From JAHEJB01 sp041748175 (GTDB lineage: Bacteria > Bacteroidota > Rhodothermia > Rhodothermales > Rubricoccaceae): 42,423 nt of DNA. The first letter of the stretch is position 1, and each line of letters opens with the position of its first letter. Location: NCBI GenBank assembly GCA_041748175.1, contig JBGTDU010000059.1, positions 1 to 42,423 on the forward strand, given 5' to 3'. Positions 1-9,168 of this stretch are shown here, one piece after another. Position numbers and translations under genes: made by a program. A model generated the notes under the pieces. That model searched no databases. It worked only from the letters and a program-made list of their open reading frames with translations, and was not told where the DNA came from.

Positions 1-121
1 TCACCAGACGAACCAGGTGATCGGGCGCGATCAACTCGTCGAGCGACGGGGGCAGAAAAGTCGGCTGATGGGGCTGGTACTCCTTGAAGGTGACCTTGCC
101 CGAGGATCCAAGAGTTTGCAT
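1..121 (-). CDS. IS1182-like transposase, N-terminal fragment (cut by window edge)
   Basis: Reading leftwards from an ATG at 119-121, the frame is open to the window edge (40 codons) and contains QPTFLPPSLDELIAPDHLV. This resembles the conserved start of IS1182/IS5-type DDE transposases (DUF772 N-terminal region), in which a QxxLLPPSLDELVPxDHLVR stretch precedes the catalytic domain. Only this N-terminal part is present, so catalytic residues cannot be checked and it is unknown whether the gene is intact. The next gene, at 287-3235, faces the same way. Family assignment rests on recognising the motif, not on a search. Confidence 0.75.
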   Translation of the reverse strand, partial: MQTLGSSGKVTFKEYQPHQPTFLPPSLDELIAPDHLVRLV

Positions 122-208
122 GGCTAAATTTAACCAAACCAACCCCTTTACATGCACAAAACGCCCACCCAAGCGCGGACTTTTTGGTCAGCCCCACTAA
201 AAAAGTCC
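1..208 (-). mobile_element. Probable end of an IS1182-like insertion sequence
   Basis: The transposase start lies inside the window and its 5' flank should hold one element end. At 177-185 GGACTTTTT faces AAAAAGTCC at 200-208 (9-bp perfect inverted repeat, 14-nt loop), a good candidate for the terminal inverted repeat or its subterminal hairpin. The rest of the element and any target duplication lie outside the window, so the exact boundary is inferred. Confidence 0.45.
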
Positions 209-286
209 CCCTTTCAAGAGCCTGTCCCCGCGAAGGCGGGGAGGGTGGCTCCGCCGCCAGAGGGAGACGGGGGATGTCGGATTGGC

Positions 287-3235
287 TCATGGTGTCTTCT
301 TCCTTCCTCTTTCTGGATTGGTAGCGGGCTCAGTGATCGTCAGCGTCGTCGATGCCTCGTCGCCGTTCAACGTTAGTGTCGCGGTGTAGACGCCCGGAAC
401 GAGGTAGAACAGCCCGGTATCTTCGCCTGGCTCTTGATCGTCGGCGAGCGCCGCGTCCGCAACGAGGTTATAGACGACGTAGTTGAGCCCCGCCTCGGCC
501 TCATCCGAAAACGAATGGACGGTCTCACCGTCCTCGGCGGCGATGCGAATGGTTGTTGAGCCCGGCTCGCTTGCCCAATAGATCATGGTCGTTTCGGGCT
601 CTGAAGGCTCTCCCCATGCGTAGCCACGTCTCCCCCAGCGGTCGCTGTGGGTAATGTCGTCCAGCGCGAGGATGTGCAGCCCTTCGGCGCGAACGTCATC
701 TGTGAGTTGTTGCAAGGGTTTGACATCCGCGATGTAGATCGACCGGCCGTGCGTGCCGACGATCAGCTCCGCGTCGCGCGGATGAACCTTCAGGTCGTGG
801 ACAGGTACGTTTGGGAGTGCGTTTTCCTCCGTGAGTTGCCCTGCCATTCCCATAAACATTGCGCCGCGATCGAACGACACATACACGCCGTGATCCGTCC
901 CCACGTAAAGCAGATCCTCATTGACGGGGTCCTCAACGATGACATTGACGGGCTCAGCGGGAAGATCCAACCCGATGCGACGCCATGAGGCCCCGAAATC
1001 GTCCGTCCTGTAGACGTGCGCCTCAAAGTTGTCCCAGCGATAGCCATTGAGCGCCACATAGGCCCGGTCCACCTCATGGTTGCTGGCCTCCACGCGGCTC
1101 ACCCAGTAATCCGGAGGGAAACCTCCCGAAACATCCCGCCAGGAAAATCCGCCGTCGCGCGTCAGGTGCACCATGCCGTCGTCCGTACCTACCCAGAGTT
1201 GCCCAAACTTCAACGGGGACTCATCAATCGTTGTGAGTGTACCGTACGGCACGTCGCCCGGCTGTCCGCCTTGCGTCAGATCGTCCGAAAGCGTTTCCCA
1301 GGTATCGCCCCGATCGAGCGAACGATGCAGCTTGTTCGAACCGAAGTAGATCACATCCGAGTTATGCTCGGAGAGATGAATTGGCGACTGCCAGTTGAAG
1401 CGAAGCGGACGCTCGCCCAATTCATGACGCGGCCCGATTTCCGTGTACTCGCCTTCATCCCGGTCGATGCGGTAGTAGTTGCCGAACTGGAAGCCCGTGT
1501 ACACCGTCCGGTTCGTGTGCGGGTCGACGGCGACCTGCATTCCATCGCCACCCAGCAGGCGCTCAAACGGATAGTCGCCCTCGGCGACCCATCCTGGGTC
1601 CGGCTCGGTCGTGCTCGATCCTACCCATACGCCATTGTCCTGCAACCCACCATAGACGTTGTAGGGCTCGGCCATGTCATACGCGACCGCGTAGAACTGC
1701 CCGACGGGCGGCACGTTGGCCTTCGCCCAGCTCTCGCCGTCGTCAAACGAGATGTTAACGCCGCCATCATTGCCGTTAATGAGGTGTCCGCGCTGATCCG
1801 GGTCGATATAGAGCGCGTGATGGTCGACGTGAACGTGGTCTTCGCCAATGTCTTCCCACGTCGCACCGCCATCGGATGAGGCAAGGATCGGCACGCCGAA
1901 GATGTAGAGGCGGTCGTGATCGTGAGGCGAAACGCGTATTTGCCCGAAATAGTAGCCGTAACTATAGAAGAGATCGTCGAGGTAGTTGTCGTGTGTGCGC
2001 TCCCAACTTCGGCCGCTGTCACGCGAGCGGTAAACCTCTGCGCCAATGACGGGCGTATCGAACAACCGGCTGTTCGCGTCTTCGAGGTATTCGATTAACG
2101 CGATAGGTTCGAAGATGCCATCCCGCATCTGCTCCCTGATTCCACCGGCATCGTAGTTCAGAGGAAAACCATTGTCGTCGAGAAAGGCGGTGATGTCTTC
2201 GTCTGTAAGTGCAAGAAATTCCGCGACAGAAATCTGGCGTAGCGCATCTCGGGTGAGAACGTCGTCCTCACCACCTTGCTCGTCGGGCCGCCGATTCTGA
2301 TTATCGACGATGGCCCACACATCCTCGGAATTGGTCGGCGAGACGGCAAGGCCGATTCGGCCCGTGTTCTCCCCGGCCGGGAAACCGTTGCCCTCCATCG
2401 TAACCAACGCCCAGGTTTCGCCACCGTCATCACTTCTGTACATGCCAGATCCCCCACCAGCCTCCGTGAAATCCCACGCTCGTCGCGTCCTCGTCCAGCT
2501 CGCAGCGTAGAGCACGTCCGGTTGGTGCTCGGCAAACGCAAGATCCACAACGCCGGTCTCCTCATCGATGAACAGCGTCTGCGTCCATGTCTGGCCTCCA
2601 TCGGTCGTTTTGAAGACACCCCGCTCCGGGTTCGGTGAGTAGAGATGTCCGAGCGCAGCCACCCAGGCCGTGTCGGGGTTGTCGGGGTGAAGGATGATGC
2701 GCCCGATGTGGTGCGTGTCGCTCAAACCGAGATGCTCCCAGGTCTCGCCGCCATCTGTGGATTTGTAAACGCCCGTTCCTGCATAAGATGAGCGCGACGA
2801 ATTGTTCTCCCCGGTGCCGATCCAGATTGTCTCCCCGTCACCTTCCGGATCATTCCAGTCGACGGCGATGTCGCCGATCGTCATGCTGGCCTGGTCGTGA
2901 AAAAGCGGCGTGAAAGCTGTCCCGTTGGATGTCGTTTTCCACAAACCGCCGGAGGCGTACGCCACGTAGAAGGTCGCGGGGTCACCAGGCTGGGCTTCCA
3001 GATCCACGACGCGGCCGCTCATCACGGTCGGGCCTACGGAACGAAACGGCGCGTTCCCGACGAAGGAATTCTGCGAGAGAGCCCTGCGCTGAGCGAATCC
3101 TGCGAGGCGTTCCTCTACCCCTGTTGCGGCAACGGGGTTTTCGACAACCATCGCTTCCGTTTGCGGGGCGTTGATGACGGAGGTCTGTGCGCTGGCGGTT
3201 TGACTGAGGAGAAGAATCGCGAGAAGGCGGTACAT
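287..3235 (-). CDS. Secreted VPS10/sortilin-type BNR beta-propeller protein
   Basis: A 982-residue protein starting with a signal peptide (MYRLLAILLLSQTASAQ), then repeated Asp-box/BNR units such as STDGGETWEHL, TTDGGQTWTQT, SDDGGETWALV, SSDGGATWEDI and TRDGGFSWRDV spread over most of the length. This is the pattern of sortilin/VPS10-like ten-bladed propellers that are common in Rhodothermota and Gemmatimonadota and often annotated as 'glycosyl hydrolase'. No glycosidase catalytic pair is evident, so an enzyme activity should not be assumed. The C-terminal ~120 residues look like a beta-sandwich (GVYTATLTLNGDEASTTLTI). The frame could begin 61 codons upstream, but that would overlap the divergent gene at 3306 and put the signal peptide inside, so 3235 is preferred. 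Confidence 0.88.
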   Translation of the reverse strand: MYRLLAILLLSQTASAQTSVINAPQTEAMVVENPVAATGVEERLAGFAQRRALSQNSFVGNAPFRSVGPTVMSGRVVDLEAQPGDPATFYVAYASGGLWKTTSNGTAFTPLFHDQASMTIGDIAVDWNDPEGDGETIWIGTGENNSSRSSYAGTGVYKSTDGGETWEHLGLSDTHHIGRIILHPDNPDTAWVAALGHLYSPNPERGVFKTTDGGQTWTQTLFIDEETGVVDLAFAEHQPDVLYAASWTRTRRAWDFTEAGGGSGMYRSDDGGETWALVTMEGNGFPAGENTGRIGLAVSPTNSEDVWAIVDNQNRRPDEQGGEDDVLTRDALRQISVAEFLALTDEDITAFLDDNGFPLNYDAGGIREQMRDGIFEPIALIEYLEDANSRLFDTPVIGAEVYRSRDSGRSWERTHDNYLDDLFYSYGYYFGQIRVSPHDHDRLYIFGVPILASSDGGATWEDIGEDHVHVDHHALYIDPDQRGHLINGNDGGVNISFDDGESWAKANVPPVGQFYAVAYDMAEPYNVYGGLQDNGVWVGSSTTEPDPGWVAEGDYPFERLLGGDGMQVAVDPHTNRTVYTGFQFGNYYRIDRDEGEYTEIGPRHELGERPLRFNWQSPIHLSEHNSDVIYFGSNKLHRSLDRGDTWETLSDDLTQGGQPGDVPYGTLTTIDESPLKFGQLWVGTDDGMVHLTRDGGFSWRDVSGGFPPDYWVSRVEASNHEVDRAYVALNGYRWDNFEAHVYRTDDFGASWRRIGLDLPAEPVNVIVEDPVNEDLLYVGTDHGVYVSFDRGAMFMGMAGQLTEENALPNVPVHDLKVHPRDAELIVGTHGRSIYIADVKPLQQLTDDVRAEGLHILALDDITHSDRWGRRGYAWGEPSEPETTMIYWASEPGSTTIRIAAEDGETVHSFSDEAEAGLNYVVYNLVADAALADDQEPGEDTGLFYLVPGVYTATLTLNGDEASTTLTITEPATNPERGRKKTP

Positions 3236-3305
3236 GAGGCCATCTTGAAGGTGAAACGCAGCACGACTGAGGCCGTACTTTGGCACCAACTTACGACGAC
3301 GTTCC

Positions 3306-3746
3306 ATGCCCGAAACCTCCGCAACACGGCCGCCTCGTGGCTTCAAACGCTTCCGAAAAAAAGCCGAGCATGCCGTGCGCGAACCCGCGCGGATACAATC
3401 GATCGTTCGGCGCGCCACCGAAAAGCTCGGGAATCATGGCGGACGTCTCGGCGAACTACGCTCCGACGTGCCTGTTCTGCTTCGGCTGGTTCGTGCCTGG
3501 GGAAGAAAGGACTACAGAGCCATTCCCTGGAAGAGCCTCGTCTCGGTCGTGGCGGCCCTGCTGTATTTCGTTTCGCCGGTTGACCTCCTCCCCGACCTCA
3601 TCCCCCTCATCGGGTTCGTGGACGATGCGGCGGTCGTCGCGTTTGTTTTGAAATCTCTAAAGACAGACATCGATGCTTTTCGCGATTGGGAAGTCGAGGG
3701 TGCGCCCTCCGATTCCTCACGGGATCCATCGACACTGGCTGCCTGA
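3306..3746 (+). CDS. YkvA/DUF1232 family small membrane protein
   Basis: 146 residues. The central part (about residues 75-125) carries the DUF1232 signature: a hydrophobic stretch (LVSVVAALLYFVSPVDLLPD) followed by LIPLIGFVDDAAVVAFVLKSL. The family (B. subtilis YkvA-like) is widespread and of unknown function; the SPxDLxPDxIPxxGxxDD core is its hallmark. The N-terminal ~70 residues are basic and helical; the C-terminal tail is acidic and Ser-rich. It is transcribed divergently from the VPS10-like gene with a 70-bp gap that must hold both promoters. The next gene starts 90 bp downstream on the same strand. Confidence 0.85.
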   Translation: MPETSATRPPRGFKRFRKKAEHAVREPARIQSIVRRATEKLGNHGGRLGELRSDVPVLLRLVRAWGRKDYRAIPWKSLVSVVAALLYFVSPVDLLPDLIPLIGFVDDAAVVAFVLKSLKTDIDAFRDWEVEGAPSDSSRDPSTLAA

Positions 3747-3836
3747 TTTTTGCGCCATGATGACAGTCGATCGCGGAGAGCAGGCCGCTGTGGAGGGCAC
3801 CTGGCTGCGCTGGGCTTCACGACCAATTCAACCATC

Positions 3837-5501
3837 ATGCGGAATTGTCTTCTACTCGTCTCCACGATTCTGGTCGCCGCTCCGGCTTTCGGGCAGGAAC
3901 CCGTTGATTCCACAGCTATCGCCTTCCTGAAGGCGGAAACGACGGAACGAGGCGAGGTTATGGAAACGGCGTTGGGGCTGACCGACATTCACGGCCCACG
4001 CTTGACGGGTTCAACGCAGCTCGACGCCGCACAGCTTTGGGCCGAAGTCCAATTCGAGTCGTGGGGGATCGACGCGGAGATTCAACCGTGGGGCGAGTTT
4101 GGCCGAGGGTGGGTTATCGAACGATTTGCGATGAGCGCGACAACGACCGGCCCCTACGTGGCGACCCAGACGTTCCCCGTCTTTGCCATTCCAAAAGCGT
4201 GGAGCCCATCTACCGGGAGCATCACCGCCGAAGTCGTCTACATCGACCCGGATGACGACGAGTCATTGTCTGAGCTTAGCGGACAACTGCGGAACAAGAT
4301 TGTGCTCGTCTCTGGTCCGGGCGAGGTAGGCCTGGGCTTCGAGGGCGTCGCGTCCCGACACGACGACGACGCGCTGCTGGACATGGCCAACGCCGGGGAG
4401 AGCGGCCGGAGCCGCCGCAACTACAGTCCCGAAGTCATCGCGCGGTTCCGCGCAAGCCAGGCCCGGCTGGCACAACTGGTTGAGGAACGCCCGCTGGCCA
4501 TTCTGGAAGCGTCCTCGCTTGGGGGGACGGGTTCCATCCGCGTTATGGGCGCAACCGTTCCCATGCCGGAAGGCGCTGATTTTATGAACCGTCCCAGCCC
4601 GTGGCAGGTCGGCGTGGAAGCGGTGCCACAATTTGTGGTGCAGACCGAGCACTACAATCGCATCGTGCGCCTGCTTGAAGCCGGGCAACGCGCAACCGTG
4701 TCGCTGGAGTTTGAAGCGACGTGGACTCCCGGTGTTGTTGTCGAGGAAAACGTGATTGCGGAAATCCCCGGTGTCGATCCAGCGCTCCGCGATGAAGTCG
4801 TGATGCTGGGCGCTCACCTCGATTCCTGGCACGGTGGCACGGGCGCGACGGACAATGCAGCAGGCGTCTCCGTCGTGATGGAGGCTGCCCGCGCGCTGAA
4901 AGCGTACTACGATGAGCGCGGATATGGCCCACGTCGCACGATCAGGTTTGCGCTCTGGACAGGCGAAGAGCAAGGTCTCTACGGTTCAACCGCGTACGTA
5001 AACGAGCACTATGCAACGCTGGGTGGATTTGGCGAGCCGGCTACGGCCATCGGCCCAGAGCACGACAAGTTCTCCGCCTACTACAACCTCGATAACGGCA
5101 CAGGCCGAATCCGCGGCGTGCATTTACAACGCAACGCGGACGTTGCGCCCATCTTCCGCGCGTGGCTGGACGCCTTCGGCGACGACGAAGGCAAAACGCT
5201 GACTGCCACTAACACGAGCGGCACCGACCATATCCCGTTCGATGCGGCCGGGCTACCGGGCTTCCAGTTCATTCAGGATCCCATGGCTTACTTCGCACAG
5301 ACCTGGCACGGCTCGATGGATACGTTCGACCATCTCTCCGAAGAGGATCTCGAACAGGCCGCCGCCGTGATGGCCGTCTTTGCCCACCACACCTCCGAGC
5401 GCAACGAGCTCATGCCGCGCAAACCGCTGGAGCTGGCCCGGCCCGAGCAGCTTGGCACGGGCGGGCTTGATGCCGGTGATGTGCTCGGGCACGAGCACTG
5501 A
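3837..5501 (+). CDS. Secreted M28 family zinc metallopeptidase (carboxypeptidase Q-like)
   Basis: 554 residues with a signal peptide (MRNCLLLVSTILVAAPAFGQ), a region that looks like an inserted PA domain (about 110-260), and a C-terminal M28 aminopeptidase domain. Expected zinc and catalytic residues are visible: His327 in GAHLDSWHGG, Asp339 in GATDNAAG, Glu377/Glu378 in TGEEQGLYG, Asp419 in YNLDNGTG and His491 in WHGSMDT. The layout matches carboxypeptidase Q/PGCP-like exported peptidases that release amino acids from peptides outside the cytoplasm. An in-frame ATG 87 bp upstream exists but would bury the signal peptide, so 3837 was chosen. A strong hairpin follows the stop. Confidence 0.9.
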   Translation: MRNCLLLVSTILVAAPAFGQEPVDSTAIAFLKAETTERGEVMETALGLTDIHGPRLTGSTQLDAAQLWAEVQFESWGIDAEIQPWGEFGRGWVIERFAMSATTTGPYVATQTFPVFAIPKAWSPSTGSITAEVVYIDPDDDESLSELSGQLRNKIVLVSGPGEVGLGFEGVASRHDDDALLDMANAGESGRSRRNYSPEVIARFRASQARLAQLVEERPLAILEASSLGGTGSIRVMGATVPMPEGADFMNRPSPWQVGVEAVPQFVVQTEHYNRIVRLLEAGQRATVSLEFEATWTPGVVVEENVIAEIPGVDPALRDEVVMLGAHLDSWHGGTGATDNAAGVSVVMEAARALKAYYDERGYGPRRTIRFALWTGEEQGLYGSTAYVNEHYATLGGFGEPATAIGPEHDKFSAYYNLDNGTGRIRGVHLQRNADVAPIFRAWLDAFGDDEGKTLTATNTSGTDHIPFDAAGLPGFQFIQDPMAYFAQTWHGSMDTFDHLSEEDLEQAAAVMAVFAHHTSERNELMPRKPLELARPEQLGTGGLDAGDVLGHEH

Positions 5502-5528
5502 GCTTGGCGGCGGCAAGACCAAACGAAG

Positions 5529-5559
5529 CGGGCGGCCCTGACACATCCAGGGCCGCCCG
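5529..5559. terminator. Bidirectional intrinsic terminator hairpin
   Basis: CGGGCGGCCCTG (5529-5540) and CAGGGCCGCCCG (5548-5559) form a perfect 12-bp GC-rich stem with a 7-nt loop, followed by TTTGG. It lies between the converging M28 peptidase and T9SS-sorted protein genes, so it can end both transcripts. Confidence 0.8.
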
Positions 5560-5589
5560 TTTGGGTATTAGGGAACTCCGATGCGAGCG

Positions 5590-6873
5590 CTATTTCAGCA
5601 GCGTCACCGAACGTGCATCCGCAAACGTCTCGCCAACGATGCGGATTACGTACGAACCGCTCGGCAGGTTTGAGCCGTCGATTCGGATGGTCTGGAACGC
5701 GCCTGCCTCAACGTTGCCGTCGAACAGCGTAGCAACTACGCGGCCGAGCACATCAACCAGTTCGGCGCGCACATTCTGCTGCTCGGTGGCAGAAAAGCGG
5801 AACGTTGCCTCCGGGTTGAACGGGTTCGGGTAGGCCGCTTCGACCAGATGGCTACCCGGTGTATTCGCAACCGTATTGGCGGCCGGACCCGATTCAGTTG
5901 CGAAGTCATCGGCGTTGTTCCACGCCTGCGGGCCTAGGTCAGAAACCGCGTTCGGAGGGTCTTTCGTCCACGTGAAGCTATCGCTTGCCTCCGAGACGTC
6001 AAAAGTGCCCACGTGGCAGGTATGCGTGTATGTCCCACCTTGTGCAGGCCCAGGGACGCCTTTTTTATACGAGTGTGACAGGCTGCCACCTGGGCTAACT
6101 GTCCGCGTTGTGTAAGGACCAAACGTTAAGTCCGTGCCTGGTCCGTCGACATCCATCCAGACATCGACGGTGGCCGGCGACGTACCGTTATTGGTTACGA
6201 CAAAATCATAAAAGTACCTGCCGCCCTCGGGCGGAATGTCGGATCCGCCGCCTCCCAAACTGCCACCTCCGCCGGAACCAGTGAACGTGCAGGTGACGAC
6301 AAGGTCGGAACCCTCTTCAATCGCCTGGCCGGTGTTCTCCGCGCCCGGCGTTTCTGCAATCGGGCCGGACCACGTAAAATCATCATAACCAGCGCCTGTG
6401 CCGGTTAGCTGCAACGACTCGCCAATGGGTGTCGTGCTTACTTCGGAGATGCCTACGTCCGTACTCAGGACGCCATTCGCCGGGCCATTTGTCGCGGTGA
6501 ATGTCCCTTCATAGGAGAGAAACTGCCCCGAAATCAGTGTGCCCTGATAGGAAATGGCGACTCCATCCGGGGCGCCGTTCTGCAACCCGAGCGCGGCACA
6601 GTTGAAGAACACATAGTCGGCCACGTTATCGCCGACCGTACAATCCGTATCAACATTTATGACATCGTACGAGGCACCCCCGGAGCCATTGTACAGGTCA
6701 ATCTGGAAATCGGACGGGAGGTTCGTGGTGGTGTCTTGAATCACAACTTCCACGAACTCCCCGGCATCCGCGCCATCGTTGTCATAGTGGAATTCGTTGA
6801 TCCAGGCATTCTGGGCCTGAGCGGTGACTGAAAAAGTCAGAAAGGCAAGGAGGAGCAAGTAGTAGCGTTGCAT
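5590..6873 (-). CDS. T9SS type A-sorted secreted protein with lamin-tail-like domain
   Basis: 427 residues. The signal peptide (MQRYYLLLLAFLTFSVTAQA) is followed by AWINEFHYDNDGADAGEFVEVV, which fits the start of lamin-tail (LTD) domains of exported bacterial proteins (about 20-180). A Gly-rich linker (GSGGGGSLGGGGSD) and an Ig-like beta domain come next. The last ~80 residues are a type IX secretion sorting domain: EAAYPNPFNPEATFRFS, then VRAELVDVLGRVVATL, ending in SYVIRIVGE and SVTLLK. T9SS passengers of this kind are exported and anchored or released at the cell surface. A longer reading upstream (50 codons) lacks a sensible signal peptide. The substrate or role is unknown. Confidence 0.87.
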   Translation of the reverse strand: MQRYYLLLLAFLTFSVTAQAQNAWINEFHYDNDGADAGEFVEVVIQDTTTNLPSDFQIDLYNGSGGASYDVINVDTDCTVGDNVADYVFFNCAALGLQNGAPDGVAISYQGTLISGQFLSYEGTFTATNGPANGVLSTDVGISEVSTTPIGESLQLTGTGAGYDDFTWSGPIAETPGAENTGQAIEEGSDLVVTCTFTGSGGGGSLGGGGSDIPPEGGRYFYDFVVTNNGTSPATVDVWMDVDGPGTDLTFGPYTTRTVSPGGSLSHSYKKGVPGPAQGGTYTHTCHVGTFDVSEASDSFTWTKDPPNAVSDLGPQAWNNADDFATESGPAANTVANTPGSHLVEAAYPNPFNPEATFRFSATEQQNVRAELVDVLGRVVATLFDGNVEAGAFQTIRIDGSNLPSGSYVIRIVGETFADARSVTLLK

Positions 6874-6927
6874 GGCGATATAAGGTTGATGAGAGGACGG
6901 TAGAAGTGAGTCGCTGTGATCCGCACG

Positions 6928-6954
6928 AAAACATAGGGAATATCCGGGAAACAA
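6928..6954 (-). promoter_or_regulatory. Possible Bacteroidota-type promoter for the T9SS-sorted protein
   Basis: On the minus strand TTG (6954-6952) precedes TATGTTTT (6935-6928) by 16 nt. This resembles the TTG / TAnnTTTG elements of Bacteroidota sigma factors, about 55 nt before the start codon. Spacing is slightly short, so the call is tentative. Confidence 0.3.
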
Positions 6955-7000
6955 TTGATACCGAACCATGAAATATGCAGACGATGCGTGCTCAGAAATA

Positions 7001-7039
7001 AAAAAGCGTCCCCGCGGTAACAAGAAACCGCGGGGACGC
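7001..7039 (-). terminator. Rho-independent terminator of the RPERAEGTE-repeat gene
   Basis: GCGTCCCCGCGGT (7006-7018) pairs perfectly with ACCGCGGGGACGC (7027-7039), an 8-nt loop between. On the minus strand the 13-bp stem is followed by a run of T, the classical intrinsic terminator layout, 52 bp past the stop of the gene at 7091-7819. Confidence 0.85.
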
Positions 7040-7090
7040 CCACTTCAGCAATGTTTATGGTGTGCAATCACCGGAGAGCAAGACCCCCGA

Positions 7091-7819
7091 TTATCGGCTC
7101 CTCCCACTCATAAGATTGGTGCGCAACGCGTGATGCAGCCTGTAAATCTCCTGTTGATCGGCATTCAAAAAGGTTGAAATCTCACCCGGGATTTCATTGC
7201 GCTCACGGACTTCGCTCGATGTCAGGCTCGGCTGGTTGGTGCTTTGCTGACCGCGCGTTCCACGCCGCGCCAGAATTTCGTCCAACTGATTACCCTGAGC
7301 TTCCGAGAGACCCAGCGCACGGTTGCGCGCCTCTCGTTCGGCGGCTCGAACTTCGCCGTCTCCCCCAGTCCGCCCTGCGCGTTCCTGACGCTCGCTCCGC
7401 TCTCTGGGCTCGGCACGCTCCGTTCCTTCCGCGCGTTCCGGGCGTTCGGTACGCGCGGGTCGCTCCGTTCCTTCCGCGCGTTCTGGTCGCTCGGCACGCT
7501 CAGTTCCCTCCGCGCGTTCCGGACGCTCGCTTCTCGCCCGCCGGTCCGTCCGCTCCCGCCGCTCAAACAGCGTTGCTTTCTGCGCATCGCTCAGGCTCGG
7601 CTCAAGTTCTGCCGACAGGTTCCATAGCGTTACGGGCAGCGGGCCGGCGGCCAACGTCGTTCTGACGAGCTGAACTTGCTCGGAAGTCAGGCTTAATTCC
7701 TGCGTCAGCTTGTTCACGGCTTCCTCGGACTGCGCAGACGTAATCGTCGAAGCCAATACAACGACAGCGAGAATGGCGAGCGACCGAGCCAGCGCGATTT
7801 TCAATTGAGAGGTTCTCAT
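7091..7819 (-). CDS. Exported protein with charged RPERAEGTE repeats
   Basis: 242 residues. Residues 1-30 are a signal peptide (basic start, hydrophobic ILAVVVLAS, cleavage near TSAQ). Residues 32-90 are helical (ELSLTSEQVQLVR), then three near-identical ERPERAEGTER units (about 98-135) inside a long Arg/Glu-rich segment to ~165. A second helical part (LGLSEAQGNQLDEILARRG and FLNADQQEIYRLHHALR) follows. The helical parts have the L(S/T)xxQ flavour of periplasmic Spy/CpxP-like chaperone domains, but this is only a resemblance. The protein may be a periplasmic folding or metal-stress factor whose two helical halves are joined by a charged helix; function unknown. It has its own terminator. Confidence 0.7.
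   Translation of the reverse strand: MRTSQLKIALARSLAILAVVVLASTITSAQSEEAVNKLTQELSLTSEQVQLVRTTLAAGPLPVTLWNLSAELEPSLSDAQKATLFERRERTDRRARSERPERAEGTERAERPERAEGTERPARTERPERAEGTERAEPRERSERQERAGRTGGDGEVRAAEREARNRALGLSEAQGNQLDEILARRGTRGQQSTNQPSLTSSEVRERNEIPGEISTFLNADQQEIYRLHHALRTNLMSGRSR
7415..7528 (-). repeat. Imperfect tandem repeat coding for RPERAEGTE units
   Basis: Three related units within the gene at 7091-7819 encode ERPERAEGTER and variants. The DNA copies (GCGCGTTCnGG... with CGGAACGGAGCG-type words) are similar but not identical, so copy number may vary between strains. Confidence 0.75.
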
Positions 7820-7989
7820 CGGAAAGGGGTTTCAATGACTGGGGGACAAAGCAAACCGAGTTCTAGCTCGGCACGCCCACCGGAATGATAGGCAATTTGA
7901 AGGCGAACTGAACGAACGCCTGGAAAACCAACGTGCCGGGGGCGAAGAATCGCATGCGCCAAACCGGAACGGACACGTATCCACGCGAT

Positions 7990-9093
7990 CTACTCCTCTT
8001 CCGAAGCAAGGAACGGGTCCGACCAGCGCTCGTCTGTCGCCAGCGAATCGTCCGTCAGCGTTTTGAGGAAGGCAACCAAAGCACTGCGGTCTTTCTCCGT
8101 AAGATTCAGACGGATCGGTTGTCCGTGCGAGTCGCGCAGACCAACGAACAGGCCCGGGCTAGGCTGGATCCCGGAATCGTAGTGCGCTACCACTTCGTCC
8201 AGTGTCTCGAACCGGCCATCATGCATATAGGGGGAGGTGAGCTCGATATTGCGGAGCGAGCCGACCTTGAACAATCCGAATCGGACGCCCCGATCTGTCG
8301 GGACAGCATCGAGGCCGTTGCTGAACGGTCGGTCGGTGATCTGAAGGTCTCCGCCGTGGCATTCGCTACATCGGGCGGACCCGAAGAAAAGCTGGAGCCC
8401 TCGATTCTCCTGCGCCGTAAAGCCCGGGAGTGGTTGGCCGGTTCGTCCGCCTTGATACGCGCGCTCCTGGTCGTACCGCGAGTTTGGCGCGACGATAGAT
8501 TGGACGAACTGCGCGAGCGCGCGCGCCATTCGCTCGGGCGTTATCTCCGGGGTTCCAAATGCGTCGGCGAAGAGCTCGGGGTAAAACGTCGTGGCTTCAA
8601 GACGAGCGATTGTCTCTTCCAGCGTCATGCCCATCTCGACGGGATCCTGAATCGGCATCAGGGTTTGCTCTTCCAGCGAACCCGCGCGCTCATCCCAGAA
8701 GAATCGACCGGGCTGATAGAATCGCCCAAACGCCAGCGACATCGCGTTGCGCTCCGTCAACTCCCCATCGAACCCGACGCTAAAGCTCGTCGTGTCGGCG
8801 AAGCCGTGGTCCTGATGGTGGCACGAACCGCACGCTCTCGTCTGGTTTCTGGAAAGGCGCTTATCGTAGAACAAAACCCTCCCGAGCGTGGCGCCTGCGT
8901 CGGTAATACCGTTTTCGGTTGGCGTGTTGTCCGCTAGCTGGTTGGTTGCCGCAACGAGGTGGCTTGGAAGCGTGATGTCCGCGTAGTTGAGCGGGGTCTC
9001 GGGAAGAACCGGCTCCGTTCGATCATGCGCCCAGGCGAATGCGCCGAGGACGATAACGGAAGAGACGAGGAAGAGCGCGGCGAATCGAATCAT
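7990..9093 (-). CDS. Di-haem cytochrome c peroxidase (MauG/CcpA family)
   Basis: 367 residues. A signal-anchor-like start (RFAALFLVSSVIVLGAFAWA) is followed by two c-type haem sites: CGSCH at 88-92 and CSECH at 242-246. The segment SPYMHDGRFETLDEVVAHYDSG near the C-terminus matches the conserved axial Met region of bacterial di-haem peroxidases. Such enzymes reduce hydrogen peroxide to water in the periplasm with electrons from small cytochromes; MauG-like relatives oxidise other substrates. The spacing between haem sites is normal for the family. The gene stands alone, with 75 bp to the next minus-strand stop upstream. Confidence 0.92.
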   Translation of the reverse strand: MIRFAALFLVSSVIVLGAFAWAHDRTEPVLPETPLNYADITLPSHLVAATNQLADNTPTENGITDAGATLGRVLFYDKRLSRNQTRACGSCHHQDHGFADTTSFSVGFDGELTERNAMSLAFGRFYQPGRFFWDERAGSLEEQTLMPIQDPVEMGMTLEETIARLEATTFYPELFADAFGTPEITPERMARALAQFVQSIVAPNSRYDQERAYQGGRTGQPLPGFTAQENRGLQLFFGSARCSECHGGDLQITDRPFSNGLDAVPTDRGVRFGLFKVGSLRNIELTSPYMHDGRFETLDEVVAHYDSGIQPSPGLFVGLRDSHGQPIRLNLTEKDRSALVAFLKTLTDDSLATDERWSDPFLASEEE

Positions 9094-9168
9094 GGAGATG
9101 AACGCACGGACGAATCCGGTTGCGTTGGTGGGCCGTTGATTCAGTCGTTAAGTGCGGAGGCGAAAACT

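Noticed and set aside
1016..1879. Plus-strand frame of 287 codons within the VPS10-like gene
   Set aside because: A shadow of the BNR-repeat gene with no signal or domain of its own.
7410..7540. CRISPR array suggested by regular repeats
   Set aside because: The repeats are in frame inside a signal-peptide gene and encode RPERAEGTE units; no spacers of constant length.
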